Positions 28,915 to 38,651 of a stretch of DNA of 64,000 nucleotides are shown here, piece after piece. The notes beneath the pieces were generated by a model. The model worked only from the letters and a program-made list of their open reading frames with translations. It was not told the origin of the DNA and made no database searches. How positions within the stretch are numbered: the stretch's first letter is position 1; every line of letters starts with the position of its first letter. Source of the stretch: Spirochaetaceae bacterium (GTDB lineage: Bacteria > Spirochaetota > Spirochaetia > B11-G9); assembly GCA_015493635.1 (NCBI GenBank), contig WGCU01000027.1:1-64000 (forward strand), read 5' to 3'. The translations under genes were made by a program, and so were the position numbers.

Positions 28915-30084
28915 TCATTCTAAATCAAATTTGAATTTCAGGATAAGAAGTATACAGATGATACCGGAAATAAAGAAAACAAGGAGAGGAAACGCTCCTG
29001 CTATTCCCAGGCGGTCAGCGGTAAATCCGATAACCCAGGGGCCCACAAGTCCGCCAAGACCGGCAAAAAAGAAAAGAAGGCTGAGCACTTTATGCTTTAT
29101 ACCGGGAAAGAATTTTGCAGCCAGTGCGGTAATTGTCGGGAATATCATTGCAAAAAATAATCCCGTTAAGGGGAGAAGAAAGGCAAAAAAGGGAACGGGA
29201 AGCAGACCAAGGCTAAAAACAAGGAGGGATAAAAAAGCAGCTATGCTCAAGCTTTTCAGATATCCGGCCTTTTCTACAATAAAACTTGCTATAAAACGGC
29301 CGCTCATCATAAAAGCCCAGAAAAGCGTCAGCATAAGTGACCCGGATTCAAGGGTAAACCCCCGTACCTTTAAAAGATAGTCCACAAGCCAGGATGAAAA
29401 ACCTATCTCGCTGGCAACATACAGAAAAATGAGCACTGCCAGCAGTATGAGATGTGCCTGGAAGAGAGAACCCTTATCATCATCCTTTATCTGATCTGTG
29501 TGTATCGTTAATTTTTGAGAACCCCATAAAGCTACGATAAAAACTACCGGGAAGAAGAGAATAATAAAGAACGATCCTTTGTAAAGAGACTGCCAGGGTA
29601 TATTCTTTCCAAGAACAATGCCTGCAACCGCCGGTGCTGCCATGGATCCTGCTCCGTGAAAAACTGCCAGATTATTCAGATATTTACCGCTTTTTTGGGG
29701 ATAAATATCCGTTATTATACCGTTTGCACCAACCTCAATGCTCCCCATGGCAATACCAATTAATAAAAAGAGGGGATACAATACTCCCTGTGTTTCTGCT
29801 TTACTCATCCCCGCTGCTGCAACAGCCATGATTATTCCTGCGTCCAGCAGTACCTTCACATTACCGTACTTACCGGCAAAAAAGCCTGAACCGAGTATGG
29901 AAAACATAAAACCAAGATAGAGCATAAGGAGAATCGTACTCCCTTTGGTATAGGAAAGGTTAAAATTGGAAAGAAGAACCGGTAAAACAGGTCCTTTTAA
30001 ATTATCCATAAACCCAAATACTGCAAAAGCAAAAAACGCTCCTGCAGTAATAAGGTACTTCTCCTGTTTCTGTTGAAAAACCAT
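28915..30084 (-). CDS. MFS transporter
   Basis: 12-TM-like; 'DNLKGPVLPVLLSNFNLSYTKGSTILLMLYLGFMFSILGSGFFAGKYGN'. Confidence 0.88.
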   Translation of the reverse strand: MVFQQKQEKYLITAGAFFAFAVFGFMDNLKGPVLPVLLSNFNLSYTKGSTILLMLYLGFMFSILGSGFFAGKYGNVKVLLDAGIIMAVAAAGMSKAETQGVLYPLFLLIGIAMGSIEVGANGIITDIYPQKSGKYLNNLAVFHGAGSMAAPAVAGIVLGKNIPWQSLYKGSFFIILFFPVVFIVALWGSQKLTIHTDQIKDDDKGSLFQAHLILLAVLIFLYVASEIGFSSWLVDYLLKVRGFTLESGSLMLTLFWAFMMSGRFIASFIVEKAGYLKSLSIAAFLSLLVFSLGLLPVPFFAFLLPLTGLFFAMIFPTITALAAKFFPGIKHKVLSLLFFFAGLGGLVGPWVIGFTADRLGIAGAFPLLVFFISGIICILLILKFKFDLE

Positions 30085-30106
30085 TTACCAAGTATAATCA
30101 ATAGAC

Positions 30107-30138
30107 AAAAAAAAGCCACTCAATAACGAGCAGCTTTT
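30107..30138 (-). terminator. Rho-independent terminator after the 1-Cys peroxiredoxin gene
   Basis: Minus strand AAAAGCTGCTC-GTTATT-GAGTGGCTTTTTTTT: 11-bp stem with two G-U pairs, then U tract. Confidence 0.8.
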
Positions 30139-30144
30139 GTCAGT

Positions 30145-30795
30145 TTAATTCAAAGGCTTATAACAGAACCACCAATCATACCCCTCATACTTGTTCAGCC
30201 GTTCTGCTGCATCTTTCTGGTTGCTCGCCGGCGGAATAATGACTCTATCTTTAATCAGTTCATTCTCCGGCCAGTTAGCGGGAGTTGCTACGCCGTTCTC
30301 ATCGGAAACTTTCAAAGCCTTTACGGCTCTTACCACCTCATCCATATTCCTTCCGATTTCCTGGGGGTAGTAAAGAACAAGCCGGACTTTACCGTTCGGA
30401 TCAACAATAAATACCGCGCGTACTGTATTTGTTCCTTTCCCCGGATGGAGCATGCCGAGTTTATTGGCAATGGTATCGTTTGCTGCCACAACCGGAAATG
30501 TTATTTCAACATCCAGTTTCTCCTTTATCCATTCTATCCATTTGATATGACTGAAAACCTGATCTACAGACATACCGATCAGTTTTACTCCCAGAGCTTC
30601 AAACTCTTTCATTTTTCGCTGAAACCCTACAAACTCTGTTGTACATACCGGTGTAAAGTCCGCCGGATGGCTAAACAGAACAAACCAGCTCCCTTTCAGG
30701 TCTCCCGGAAGGCTCATAGGCCCCTGGGTTGTTACCACATCCATCTGAGGGAATTCATCACCAAGCAGCGGCATATTAATGTTTTTTTCGTCCAT
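30145..30795 (-). CDS. peroxiredoxin (Prx6/1-Cys-like)
   Basis: '[51 protein letters not shown]'; RBS TAAGGAGATA. Confidence 0.93.
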   Translation of the reverse strand: MDEKNINMPLLGDEFPQMDVVTTQGPMSLPGDLKGSWFVLFSHPADFTPVCTTEFVGFQRKMKEFEALGVKLIGMSVDQVFSHIKWIEWIKEKLDVEITFPVVAANDTIANKLGMLHPGKGTNTVRAVFIVDPNGKVRLVLYYPQEIGRNMDEVVRAVKALKVSDENGVATPANWPENELIKDRVIIPPASNQKDAAERLNKYEGYDWWFCYKPLN

Positions 30796-30831
30796 GTTTA
30801 TATCTCCTTATAAAATATCTATATAGTACTA

Positions 30832-30847
30832 AGCATATTTTGTGCCA
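30832..30847 (-). promoter_or_regulatory. sigma-54 (-24/-12) promoter for the peroxiredoxin gene
   Basis: Minus strand TGGCACAAAATATGCT versus consensus TGGCACNNNNNTTGCW; GG and GC correctly spaced. Confidence 0.82.
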
Positions 30848-30893
30848 ACTTTTTAGAACGATTATAAAGCACTGTAAACGTGCAGCTCTTTAC

Positions 30894-30925
30894 ATAACAC
30901 CGAAATAAAGGTAGTATAACACCGA
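30894..30925. promoter_or_regulatory. putative upstream activator sequence (two ATAACACCGA direct repeats)
   Basis: ATAACACCGA at 30894-30903 and 30916-30925, 22 bp apart, between the sigma-54 promoter and the divergent EBP gene. Confidence 0.6.
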
Positions 30926-30963
30926 TATTTAGATGATACCGCCATTTCGGTAGGGGAGTATAG

Positions 30964-32445
30964 ATGCAAAACAGCAGCCTTACCATAGGCCCTGATAATA
31001 CGATGGATCTCATACTTAATGTACTAAAAAATATGGTGGACTATGAACTTGCTGTTGTTTTAAGTATTGAAGATGATGAAATACTCAAGGTACGGAAGGC
31101 AAAAGGCCCCCTGTACACCAGCAAACTTGACGATTTTGAAATATCTCTCCATTACCGAAAAGATCTGAAACGGATCATTGACAACAGGAAAACATACCTT
31201 TTTAAAGAGGATGAGAAACATATCGATACCTATAACGAAATTCTTGATCTTCCGGACGGTCATTCGTGTCTTGTTTCTCCCCTCTATCTTCAGGATACTC
31301 CTATCGGTATCCTGACGCTGGACCACCAGTCCTGCAACATGTTCAGCAGCGAAGTTGTTTCCTCTATCAGCACGTTATCCGGGCTGCTTTCAGTGAACCT
31401 CGCTCAATATCATACCAACAAGCTCCTGTTTGAACAGAATCAGCATCTTATCAACGAACGGAACAATCTCCTCAGCGATGTAACAACCACCCTGAAAGGG
31501 GTCATCGGGCATTCCCCCCGATGGCTGGAAGTTGTTGACAACATGAAACTTGTTGCGGGATCGAATATGCCTGTCCTGCTGGAGGGGGAAACGGGTACCG
31601 GCAAGGAGGTTGCGGCCCGGGCAATTCATCAGCTGTCATTACGTGCCAAAGGTCCCTTTATAGCTATCAACTGTTCTACACTGACCGATACCCTAACGGA
31701 AAGCGAGCTTTTCGGTCATGAAAAAGGTGCCTTCACCGGAGCAGTACAGAAAAAACCCGGCCGATTCGAACTTGCAAATTCCGGTACATTGTTCCTGGAT
31801 GAAATAGGAGAACTCCCACTGCATCTTCAGCCTAAATTACTCCGGGTTATTCAGGAAGGAGAATTTGAACGTGTCGGCGGGATAAAAACAATAAAAACCG
31901 ATGTCCGTATTATTGCAGCAACAAACAGGAATCTAACAAAAGCAGTTTCGGAGAGAACGTTCAGAGAAGATCTTTATTACCGGTTAAATGTATTCCCCAT
32001 CCATCTTCCGCCATTACGGGAACGTTCTGATGACGTTATTCTTCTTGCCCGCTATTTTCTAAGCACTGTTAAACAGCGGTACGGAATAGAGAACCTGGAT
32101 TTTTCCAGGGAAAGTATAGAATTTTTAATGAACCACCCATGGCCCGGAAATGTCAGGGAACTTCAAAATACTATCGAACGTGCTGTTATAATCTGTAAAG
32201 GCAGATGGATTGAACGTTCTCATTTTATTTCTTCAGAAAGGTATACAGACAGCAGGGAACAAAAATCCAGTTCTCCTGATCAGTTTGAATTTCTCCCGCT
32301 GGATTCAGTCATAAAGAATCATATTATCATGACCCTTACAGCGGTAAACGGAAAAATATACGGACAGAACGGTGCCGCGGAAATGCTGGGGTTAAAACCG
32401 TCAACACTTCAAAGTAAAATGAAAAAGCTTGGAATATCCCGGTGA
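30964..32445 (+). CDS. sigma-54-dependent transcriptional activator with N-terminal GAF domain (NorR-like architecture)
   Basis: '[15 protein letters not shown]', '[15 protein letters not shown]', '[24 protein letters not shown]', C-terminal Fis-like HTH '[23 protein letters not shown]'. Confidence 0.94.
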   Translation: MQNSSLTIGPDNTMDLILNVLKNMVDYELAVVLSIEDDEILKVRKAKGPLYTSKLDDFEISLHYRKDLKRIIDNRKTYLFKEDEKHIDTYNEILDLPDGHSCLVSPLYLQDTPIGILTLDHQSCNMFSSEVVSSISTLSGLLSVNLAQYHTNKLLFEQNQHLINERNNLLSDVTTTLKGVIGHSPRWLEVVDNMKLVAGSNMPVLLEGETGTGKEVAARAIHQLSLRAKGPFIAINCSTLTDTLTESELFGHEKGAFTGAVQKKPGRFELANSGTLFLDEIGELPLHLQPKLLRVIQEGEFERVGGIKTIKTDVRIIAATNRNLTKAVSERTFREDLYYRLNVFPIHLPPLRERSDDVILLARYFLSTVKQRYGIENLDFSRESIEFLMNHPWPGNVRELQNTIERAVIICKGRWIERSHFISSERYTDSREQKSSSPDQFEFLPLDSVIKNHIIMTLTAVNGKIYGQNGAAEMLGLKPSTLQSKMKKLGISR

Positions 32446-32505
32446 TGGATGGATTTTAAACGTTCAGCATGATACACTGTAAGAAAATATTTACGGATGT
32501 GAAAT

Positions 32506-33537
32506 ATGAAAAAATATGATTTACGAAGTGATACCTTAACGCTTCCTTCAAAAGAGATGAGGAAGGCGATGTATACGGCAGATGTCGGCGATGACGTCTA
32601 TGCCGAAGATCCCACCATAAATAAGCTCCAGGATCTAGCCGCAAAGTTAACCGGGAAAAGAGCTGCACTCTTTGTCTCTTCCGGTTCCATGGGAAACCTT
32701 ATCCCGTTATATATAAATGCTGGTAAGGGCGGAGAAATACTTACGCACAAAAACAGTCACATTATTCATTATGAACTCTCTTCCCTGAGCGCCCTTGCCG
32801 GAGCAATGCCGGTTGCAGTCGAAGGGAAGCGGGGAATCCTGATCCCGGAAGAACTGCAGAAACATCTTCGCCCGGATATCTACTACATGCCGCAGGTAAA
32901 AGTGATAGAAATAGAAAACTCCCACAACAAGGAAGGCGGAACCTGTTATAAGCTTGAAGAATTAAAAGCAGTAAACGATTTTGCAAGAAAGAATAACCTT
33001 AAAGTTCATATGGATGGAGCGCGTCTCTTTAATGCCGCCGAGGCAACAGGTATACCAGTCAAAAAAATCTGTTCCCATGCTGACACGGTCACATTCTGTC
33101 TTTCCAAAGGACTCGGGGCTCCTGTGGGCAGTATGCTCTGCGGAACGGAAAAGTTTATAGCCGAAGCCCGTAGGATACGTAAAATGCTTGGCGGAGGGAT
33201 GCGTCAGGCAGGAGTCCTTGCAGCTGCCGGTATTTATGCCCTTGAACACAACATTACACGCCTAAAAACAGATCATGAAAATGCACAGCTGCTTGCCCAT
33301 GTACTGGCAGAGGTTCCCTGGGCAGAAATAGAGCTTTCAACAGTAGAAACAAATATCCTCTATTTTTCAACAGGGAAGAGGAAAGCCGAAAATGTTGTAT
33401 CAGCTCTTGCAAAAAAAGGAATCCTTGCCGGAGCAGCCGGTCCCCATACAATCCGGTTTGTAACCCACATGGGGATCAGTTCAGAAGATACTAAAGAAAT
33501 ATGTAACCTTTTAAAACAAATTTCCATTACAAAATGA
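32506..33537 (+). CDS. ltaE: low-specificity L-threonine aldolase
   Basis: 'DLRSDTLTLPSKEMRKAMYTADVGDDVYAEDPTINKLQ', 'HMDGARLFNAA', 'CLSKGLGAPVGSMLCG'. Confidence 0.93.
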   Translation: MKKYDLRSDTLTLPSKEMRKAMYTADVGDDVYAEDPTINKLQDLAAKLTGKRAALFVSSGSMGNLIPLYINAGKGGEILTHKNSHIIHYELSSLSALAGAMPVAVEGKRGILIPEELQKHLRPDIYYMPQVKVIEIENSHNKEGGTCYKLEELKAVNDFARKNNLKVHMDGARLFNAAEATGIPVKKICSHADTVTFCLSKGLGAPVGSMLCGTEKFIAEARRIRKMLGGGMRQAGVLAAAGIYALEHNITRLKTDHENAQLLAHVLAEVPWAEIELSTVETNILYFSTGKRKAENVVSALAKKGILAGAAGPHTIRFVTHMGISSEDTKEICNLLKQISITK

Positions 33538-33552
33538 AAGTATTCTGGAATA

Positions 33553-34958
33553 TTACAGGAGAGCGGTATCTTTAAATTTCAGCTTACAGGAGACACCACC
33601 TTCCCCGTTCATCTCGATCGAACCATGAAGCTGGTGTTCTCCCAGGGCAAATATTGTTTCCAAACCCATAGAATCCTGTTTTCTAAAATCAAAGTTTTTT
33701 TCAACACCGACACCGTCATCAGAGAAGAAGAGTAGTATGTTTTCATCCGCAGTAAATGAAAGCCGTACCGTAATTGTTCCTTTTCCTGTTTCCCGGAAAG
33801 CATGTTTCAGAGAATTTATTATAAGCTCACTTATAATGAGACCGCAGGGTATGGCACTGTCAATCGAAATAAAAACATCTTCAAGTTTAAGGTCAAGGGA
33901 TACCATGGAGGAACTCGTATAGCTCTCAATCATTAAAGGAATCAAATTCTCCAGGTAATGCTTAAAATTAATCTTTGACAAATCTCCCGACTCATACAAA
34001 CCTTCATGAACCATCGCCATGGATTGTATTTTCAATTCGCTATTCTTAAATATTCTTTTTGCATCAGGATTATCCGTTTTTGAAGTTTCAAGAGATATCA
34101 ATGATGCTATTATCTGCATATTATTTTTTGTTCTGTGATACACTTCTTTCAGAAGGGTATCTTTTTCCTTCAGCAAACCTGAAAGTTTCTTTTGTGCTGC
34201 TTTTCTTGTATTTATTTCATTTCTCAACTGTGCTGTTCTCTCAAGAACCTTCTCTTCCAGCACATCATTTGCGTTCATAACCTTCTCTTTCTCTTTGTTA
34301 AGCAGATAGTTGAGAAAAAAGTTCCGTCTATCTGAACGTTCAATCCCGTAACTTGCTATCATTCCAATAATATTTGCTCCAATAAAAAAGAAATTATTAT
34401 TGATAAGAACAGTAAGCGGAGTACCCGTCGTTACTGCGGCTATCTCATAAAAAAGAACGATAATAATACCACCGAGGGAAACCATGATAAATCTCATTCG
34501 TGTAACAGTATAGGCCATCATAAAAACAAGAATCAGGCCAGCGTAGTATGAATAGTTTACCGGCGGCGGTGCAGAAATAATCATGACAATTATTATGGAA
34601 CCGGCCAAAACCTCCAGGACCATGAAAAGAATCTGTTGTATCTTTCGATACCATGAAGTAAAAGATAAAGCCAGTAAAAAGAGAGCAAGTGTATCATATA
34701 CAGCAAAGCGGAGAATCCAGAAAAACACTTCAGCCGGGGGACAAGAAAAGCATCAAGAATTCCAAACAAACTGTATGCGGCAATACTGGCGACAAGAGCC
34801 GCCCTGTTCGCTTTAAGAACCTGCTGAGCAGAAAAATTCCAGTACATTCTTTCAAAATGTGCTTGTTCACCGGTAAAACCAAGGGTCAGAGGATTCAAAA
34901 CCATAGATTCATGAGGATCACGAAACTGTTTATTTTCTAATTTTTTTTCAGGAAACAT
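33553..34958 (-). pseudogene. membrane sensor histidine kinase (HisKA_2-type), split by an apparent frameshift at 34736-34740
   Basis: C-terminal ORF 33553-34728 'LLKEVYHRTKNNMQIIASLISLE' plus HATPase; N-terminal part 'MFPEKKLENKQ..FERMYWNFSAQQVLKANRAALVASIAAYSLFGILDAFLVP' in another frame; a sixth C in the CCCCC tract gives LVPPAEVFFWILRFAVYD. Confidence 0.75.
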
Positions 34959-35001
34959 CCACACCTTCTCCTGACCATCAAATTCTATGTATATTGTAGT
35001 A

Positions 35002-36327
35002 CTATAGAGCTGCCCCTTCAAGTATTCCTTCACCAAGTGTCGGGTGGATAAAGAGATTACGCAGAATATCATCTTTGGTAACCGCTTTACCAATAAGGAG
35101 ACCGGAAAAAGAAAGGATTTCCGAAGCATTTTCACCGCTCATCCATATTCCTGCAAGTGTATTACCAGGATAGAAAACAAGTCTTATAATTCCCGATTGA
35201 ACGTCCTTTGAGAATCCACGCCATGTATCCGCAAGCTGAAACGATACCGTTTTATAGGGGATATCTTCCTGCAGCAGTTCCCATTCCTGTTTTCCTGCAC
35301 CGGCAACTTCCGGAAGCGTAAACATTGCCCGGGGGAGATTTTCATAGTTCAGGGGGATTGTCCGCCCTTTTATACTTTCAACAATAAACATACCCTGCTG
35401 AATAGCAGTATGCGCCATGCCGTGGATCCCGTTCACATCACCCACAGCAAATATACCCGGTACATTTGTTTCGAGTTTTGCGTTTACAGGGATTGCTGTT
35501 TTGGTAAAAATGACTCCTGTATTATTCAACCCCTCTGGTAGATTGGGTTTCCTGCATCCCGTGATAAGGACTATGGAAGCGTAAAGCTTTTCTCCGTTTA
35601 CAAGTTCTACAAAGGCTCTTTCTCCAGTTGAACCGGCAGAGAGAACCCGTGTTTCTGACCGGAGTGTAACACCGTTTCGTTTCAGCGTATCAAATACCGG
35701 CTTTAGCAGATCTCTGTCATTTCCGGGAAGAATTTCATAACCCTGCTCCAGAACAGTTACCTTTACACCTAAAGCAGAGAAAAGTGAAGCAAACTCGATG
35801 CCTTCTACATTACCTCCAATTATTATCATTTCATTCGGAATTGTATTCAACCTGAGTACTTCTCTGTGGGTTATAATGGTGTCGGAATCCAGGATAATCC
35901 CTTCCGGAGCTGAAGGTTGTGTGCCCGTTGCTATGATAACTGTTTCAGTAGTAAGTATCTTTCCCGCAGTTTCATATACTTTTGCAGAGTGAAAAAATCC
36001 ATCTCCATGAAAGAGCTGTACCCCTGCCTCACGCAGCCGTTCTTTTAGTAAACCTTCAACCTTCTTCATCTTTTTTTCATTGTTTACGAAAAAATCCGAA
36101 AAAGAAAGACTGCGGAATTTTTCATCACTATGAAATAGGGTCTTACTTTTCTCATACAGCCTCATCCGGTCAAGAGCCGTCTTTACAGGAAGACATCCAT
36201 CCCTGAACCCAGTACCACCCCACGTACTTTTCTCAACAAGGGCAACTGAATATCCTTCTTTCGTACAGCTTAAAGCAGCGTAGAAACCGGCCGGGCCGCT
36301 GCCAAGGACAAGACAGTCAAAATGCAT
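35002..36327 (-). CDS. dihydrolipoyl dehydrogenase-like FAD/NAD-dependent oxidoreductase
   Basis: 'VLGSGPAGFYAALSCTKEGYSVALVEK', 'FAVGDVNG', 'IHPTLGEGILEGA'; redox motif altered (GTGFRDGC). Confidence 0.88.
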   Translation of the reverse strand: MHFDCLVLGSGPAGFYAALSCTKEGYSVALVEKSTWGGTGFRDGCLPVKTALDRMRLYEKSKTLFHSDEKFRSLSFSDFFVNNEKKMKKVEGLLKERLREAGVQLFHGDGFFHSAKVYETAGKILTTETVIIATGTQPSAPEGIILDSDTIITHREVLRLNTIPNEMIIIGGNVEGIEFASLFSALGVKVTVLEQGYEILPGNDRDLLKPVFDTLKRNGVTLRSETRVLSAGSTGERAFVELVNGEKLYASIVLITGCRKPNLPEGLNNTGVIFTKTAIPVNAKLETNVPGIFAVGDVNGIHGMAHTAIQQGMFIVESIKGRTIPLNYENLPRAMFTLPEVAGAGKQEWELLQEDIPYKTVSFQLADTWRGFSKDVQSGIIRLVFYPGNTLAGIWMSGENASEILSFSGLLIGKAVTKDDILRNLFIHPTLGEGILEGAAL

Positions 36328-36329
36328 CG

Positions 36330-37295
36330 CTAACGTATCTTTCTAAAGTCAATTAAATACCTGTTTTTATAAAAAACCTTCAAAACTTCAGGTTTGATCT
36401 GGAGAACCTTTGTGATGCCCGTAACCGAACGAAAGAGTGTCTTGCGGCGGGTTTTGGAATAGATAAAAGAAGAAATAATTATTATAAAAAGAATAATCCA
36501 GATACTGGACACTACTATTACAAATTGCATCCAACCGGCAAAAGAAAGAGAAGGATACGTTTTTGCAAAATACACCCCGGCAACAATCGAAAATATACCA
36601 AGCAAAATCAGGATAAAGACTTTTATAATAAAGCCTGTTAAACTTGAAGTTGCTAATAAACGTCTCATATCTTTGGATGTCCTGATTTTATTTAGCACTA
36701 ATATTTCGGTTAAAATATCCAGCTTTTGGAAATTATTCATCTGTGCATTAACGTCCCGAGAGCTCTCCTTATCTTTGTCCAACTCACCTATAGTTTCTTT
36801 AAAAATTTCAAGAATTTTATCAGGATCAACATTGTTTAATGGCTTCTCCAGTGATGATATATACTCCCAGAGGTATTTTATAATGATTTTTCTTCCTACC
36901 CCATTTCTTTCAACTGTTTTATCAATAAGTCCCAAAAAAAGCCGTCTTTGAATTCTTGCCGGAATAAGATCTGAAATTGACTTCTCCGGTATCAAGGTAT
37001 CAACTAAAAGTTTGTAGTATCCATCCTGAGGAAAACCGCTGTAAATCTTTTTCTCTGTAAAATATCTATCAAACCTGTTGATATACGTTTTAATGTTAAA
37101 CTTTACAACGACAGATTCATTCCCGCTCATGGATCCTGATAAATCATGTTCATACGTAAGATGCTTTCTTATTTCCTGAGCTTGCTGCCGATAAAAACTT
37201 TCATAACTCTCTATGGTATCTTCGTTTATAATAAAAGATTCCTGCTCTGAAAATTTATGAAAAAAATCTATTACTTTGTTAATTCCCTGTCCCAT
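36330..37295 (-). CDS. hypothetical membrane protein
   Basis: Two C-terminal TM segments; start at MGQGINK preceded by GAGG RBS (ORF extends to 37460). Confidence 0.6.
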   Translation of the reverse strand: MGQGINKVIDFFHKFSEQESFIINEDTIESYESFYRQQAQEIRKHLTYEHDLSGSMSGNESVVVKFNIKTYINRFDRYFTEKKIYSGFPQDGYYKLLVDTLIPEKSISDLIPARIQRRLFLGLIDKTVERNGVGRKIIIKYLWEYISSLEKPLNNVDPDKILEIFKETIGELDKDKESSRDVNAQMNNFQKLDILTEILVLNKIRTSKDMRRLLATSSLTGFIIKVFILILLGIFSIVAGVYFAKTYPSLSFAGWMQFVIVVSSIWIILFIIIISSFIYSKTRRKTLFRSVTGITKVLQIKPEVLKVFYKNRYLIDFRKIR

Positions 37296-37397
37296 CCGGT
37301 CCTCTTTTCTCGATATGTACTCCCAGTATAGCATGATTATTACAAATAATTCCACTTTTCCTCTGATTATACAGGGAAAAATGAGTATATTATATGC

Positions 37398-38651
37398 ATG
37401 AAAGACAGGAAAGGATCCGCTCTCGTTCTGGCAGGCGGGGGTGCAAAGGGAGTATATCAAATCGGCGCATGGAAGGCTCTCCGTGAAATGGATATTGATA
37501 TTGAAGCGGCAGCCGGTGCTTCTGTCGGTGCACTGAATGCCGCTTTAATTGCACAGGGAGATTTCAAAAAAGCTGAAACTCTCTGGGACAATATTTCTCT
37601 TGATAAAATTGTCTGTATACCTTCTGAATTAGTCTACAAAGGGCAGCTCTACCTTGCAAAAGGAACCATAAAATATCTCAAGGATCTTAATAGATCCATT
37701 TTGAAACTCGGAGGCCTCGATTCAACACCGCTCCTTAATCTGATTAAAGATGCCCTTAATGAAACTGATATACGCAAAAAGGACTTTGATCTTGGCCTTG
37801 TTACGTTTAATGTGGATAAACTTAAACCGGTAGAACTCTTTCTGGAAGATATCCCCGACGGTGAACTGGCTGAATTCCTGCTGGCAAGTGCTTCTTTTCC
37901 AGCTTTCAAGCGCACAACAATAGATGGAAACAAATATACTGATGGTGGAATCTATGACAATATCCCCTTTCAAATGATAAAAAACAGGGGCTATAAAAAG
38001 ATTATAGTTATTGATATTTCCGGTGCAGGAAGAAACAGAAGGCCGGATATAACGGGAACAAATACCGTATATATTAAAAATTCCATTGATTTAGGCGGTA
38101 TTCTCAATTTCAACACAGATATATTGAAACAGCTCAAACTTCTTGGGTACCTTGATACCTTGAAAATATTCGGGAAAATAGAAGGCATCCGCTACTTCTA
38201 CCATGCTGAACCAAAAACCCAAAAAATACTGACAGATATGCTTGCACCTGAAAAGGAAGTCCTCCTGCCACTGCTTCCAGCAGAATTACGTACATACAAG
38301 GATAGTATTACTCCTCTTATAGAATGCGCGGCAATTGTACTTGGTATTCCTGTTATAAAAGAATACACTCTCCACGAGCTCATAACACTTATACTTTCTT
38401 CATATAAACAGATTCAGAATACCGTTTACAGTAAGACTGAAAAGTCATTTCTTACCTTTTATAAGGCCCTGTTAACCGGCAGAGTAAAGAAAGAAAATCT
38501 CCGTACACCTTTTGAATATTACCACGCAGTACATGATTTTGTTTCCGGAACACGATCACGTCTTGTATACAAAGCATTAAACAGCTTTTTCCCCGAACTG
38601 CCGGCAGCTATTCCCTTTCTTGATCTGCTTTCAAAGAATATACAGCTATAG
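37398..38651 (+). CDS. patatin-like phospholipase family protein
   Basis: 'ALVLAGGGAKGVYQIGAWKAL', 'GASVGALNAALIAQG', 'YTDGGIYDNIP' catalytic dyad. Confidence 0.93.
   Translation: MKDRKGSALVLAGGGAKGVYQIGAWKALREMDIDIEAAAGASVGALNAALIAQGDFKKAETLWDNISLDKIVCIPSELVYKGQLYLAKGTIKYLKDLNRSILKLGGLDSTPLLNLIKDALNETDIRKKDFDLGLVTFNVDKLKPVELFLEDIPDGELAEFLLASASFPAFKRTTIDGNKYTDGGIYDNIPFQMIKNRGYKKIIVIDISGAGRNRRPDITGTNTVYIKNSIDLGGILNFNTDILKQLKLLGYLDTLKIFGKIEGIRYFYHAEPKTQKILTDMLAPEKEVLLPLLPAELRTYKDSITPLIECAAIVLGIPVIKEYTLHELITLILSSYKQIQNTVYSKTEKSFLTFYKALLTGRVKKENLRTPFEYYHAVHDFVSGTRSRLVYKALNSFFPELPAAIPFLDLLSKNIQL

Noticed and set aside
28814-29380. 188-aa plus-strand ORF overlapping aroA end and the MFS gene
   Set aside because: Basic shadow ORF; both flanking genes have strong family signatures.
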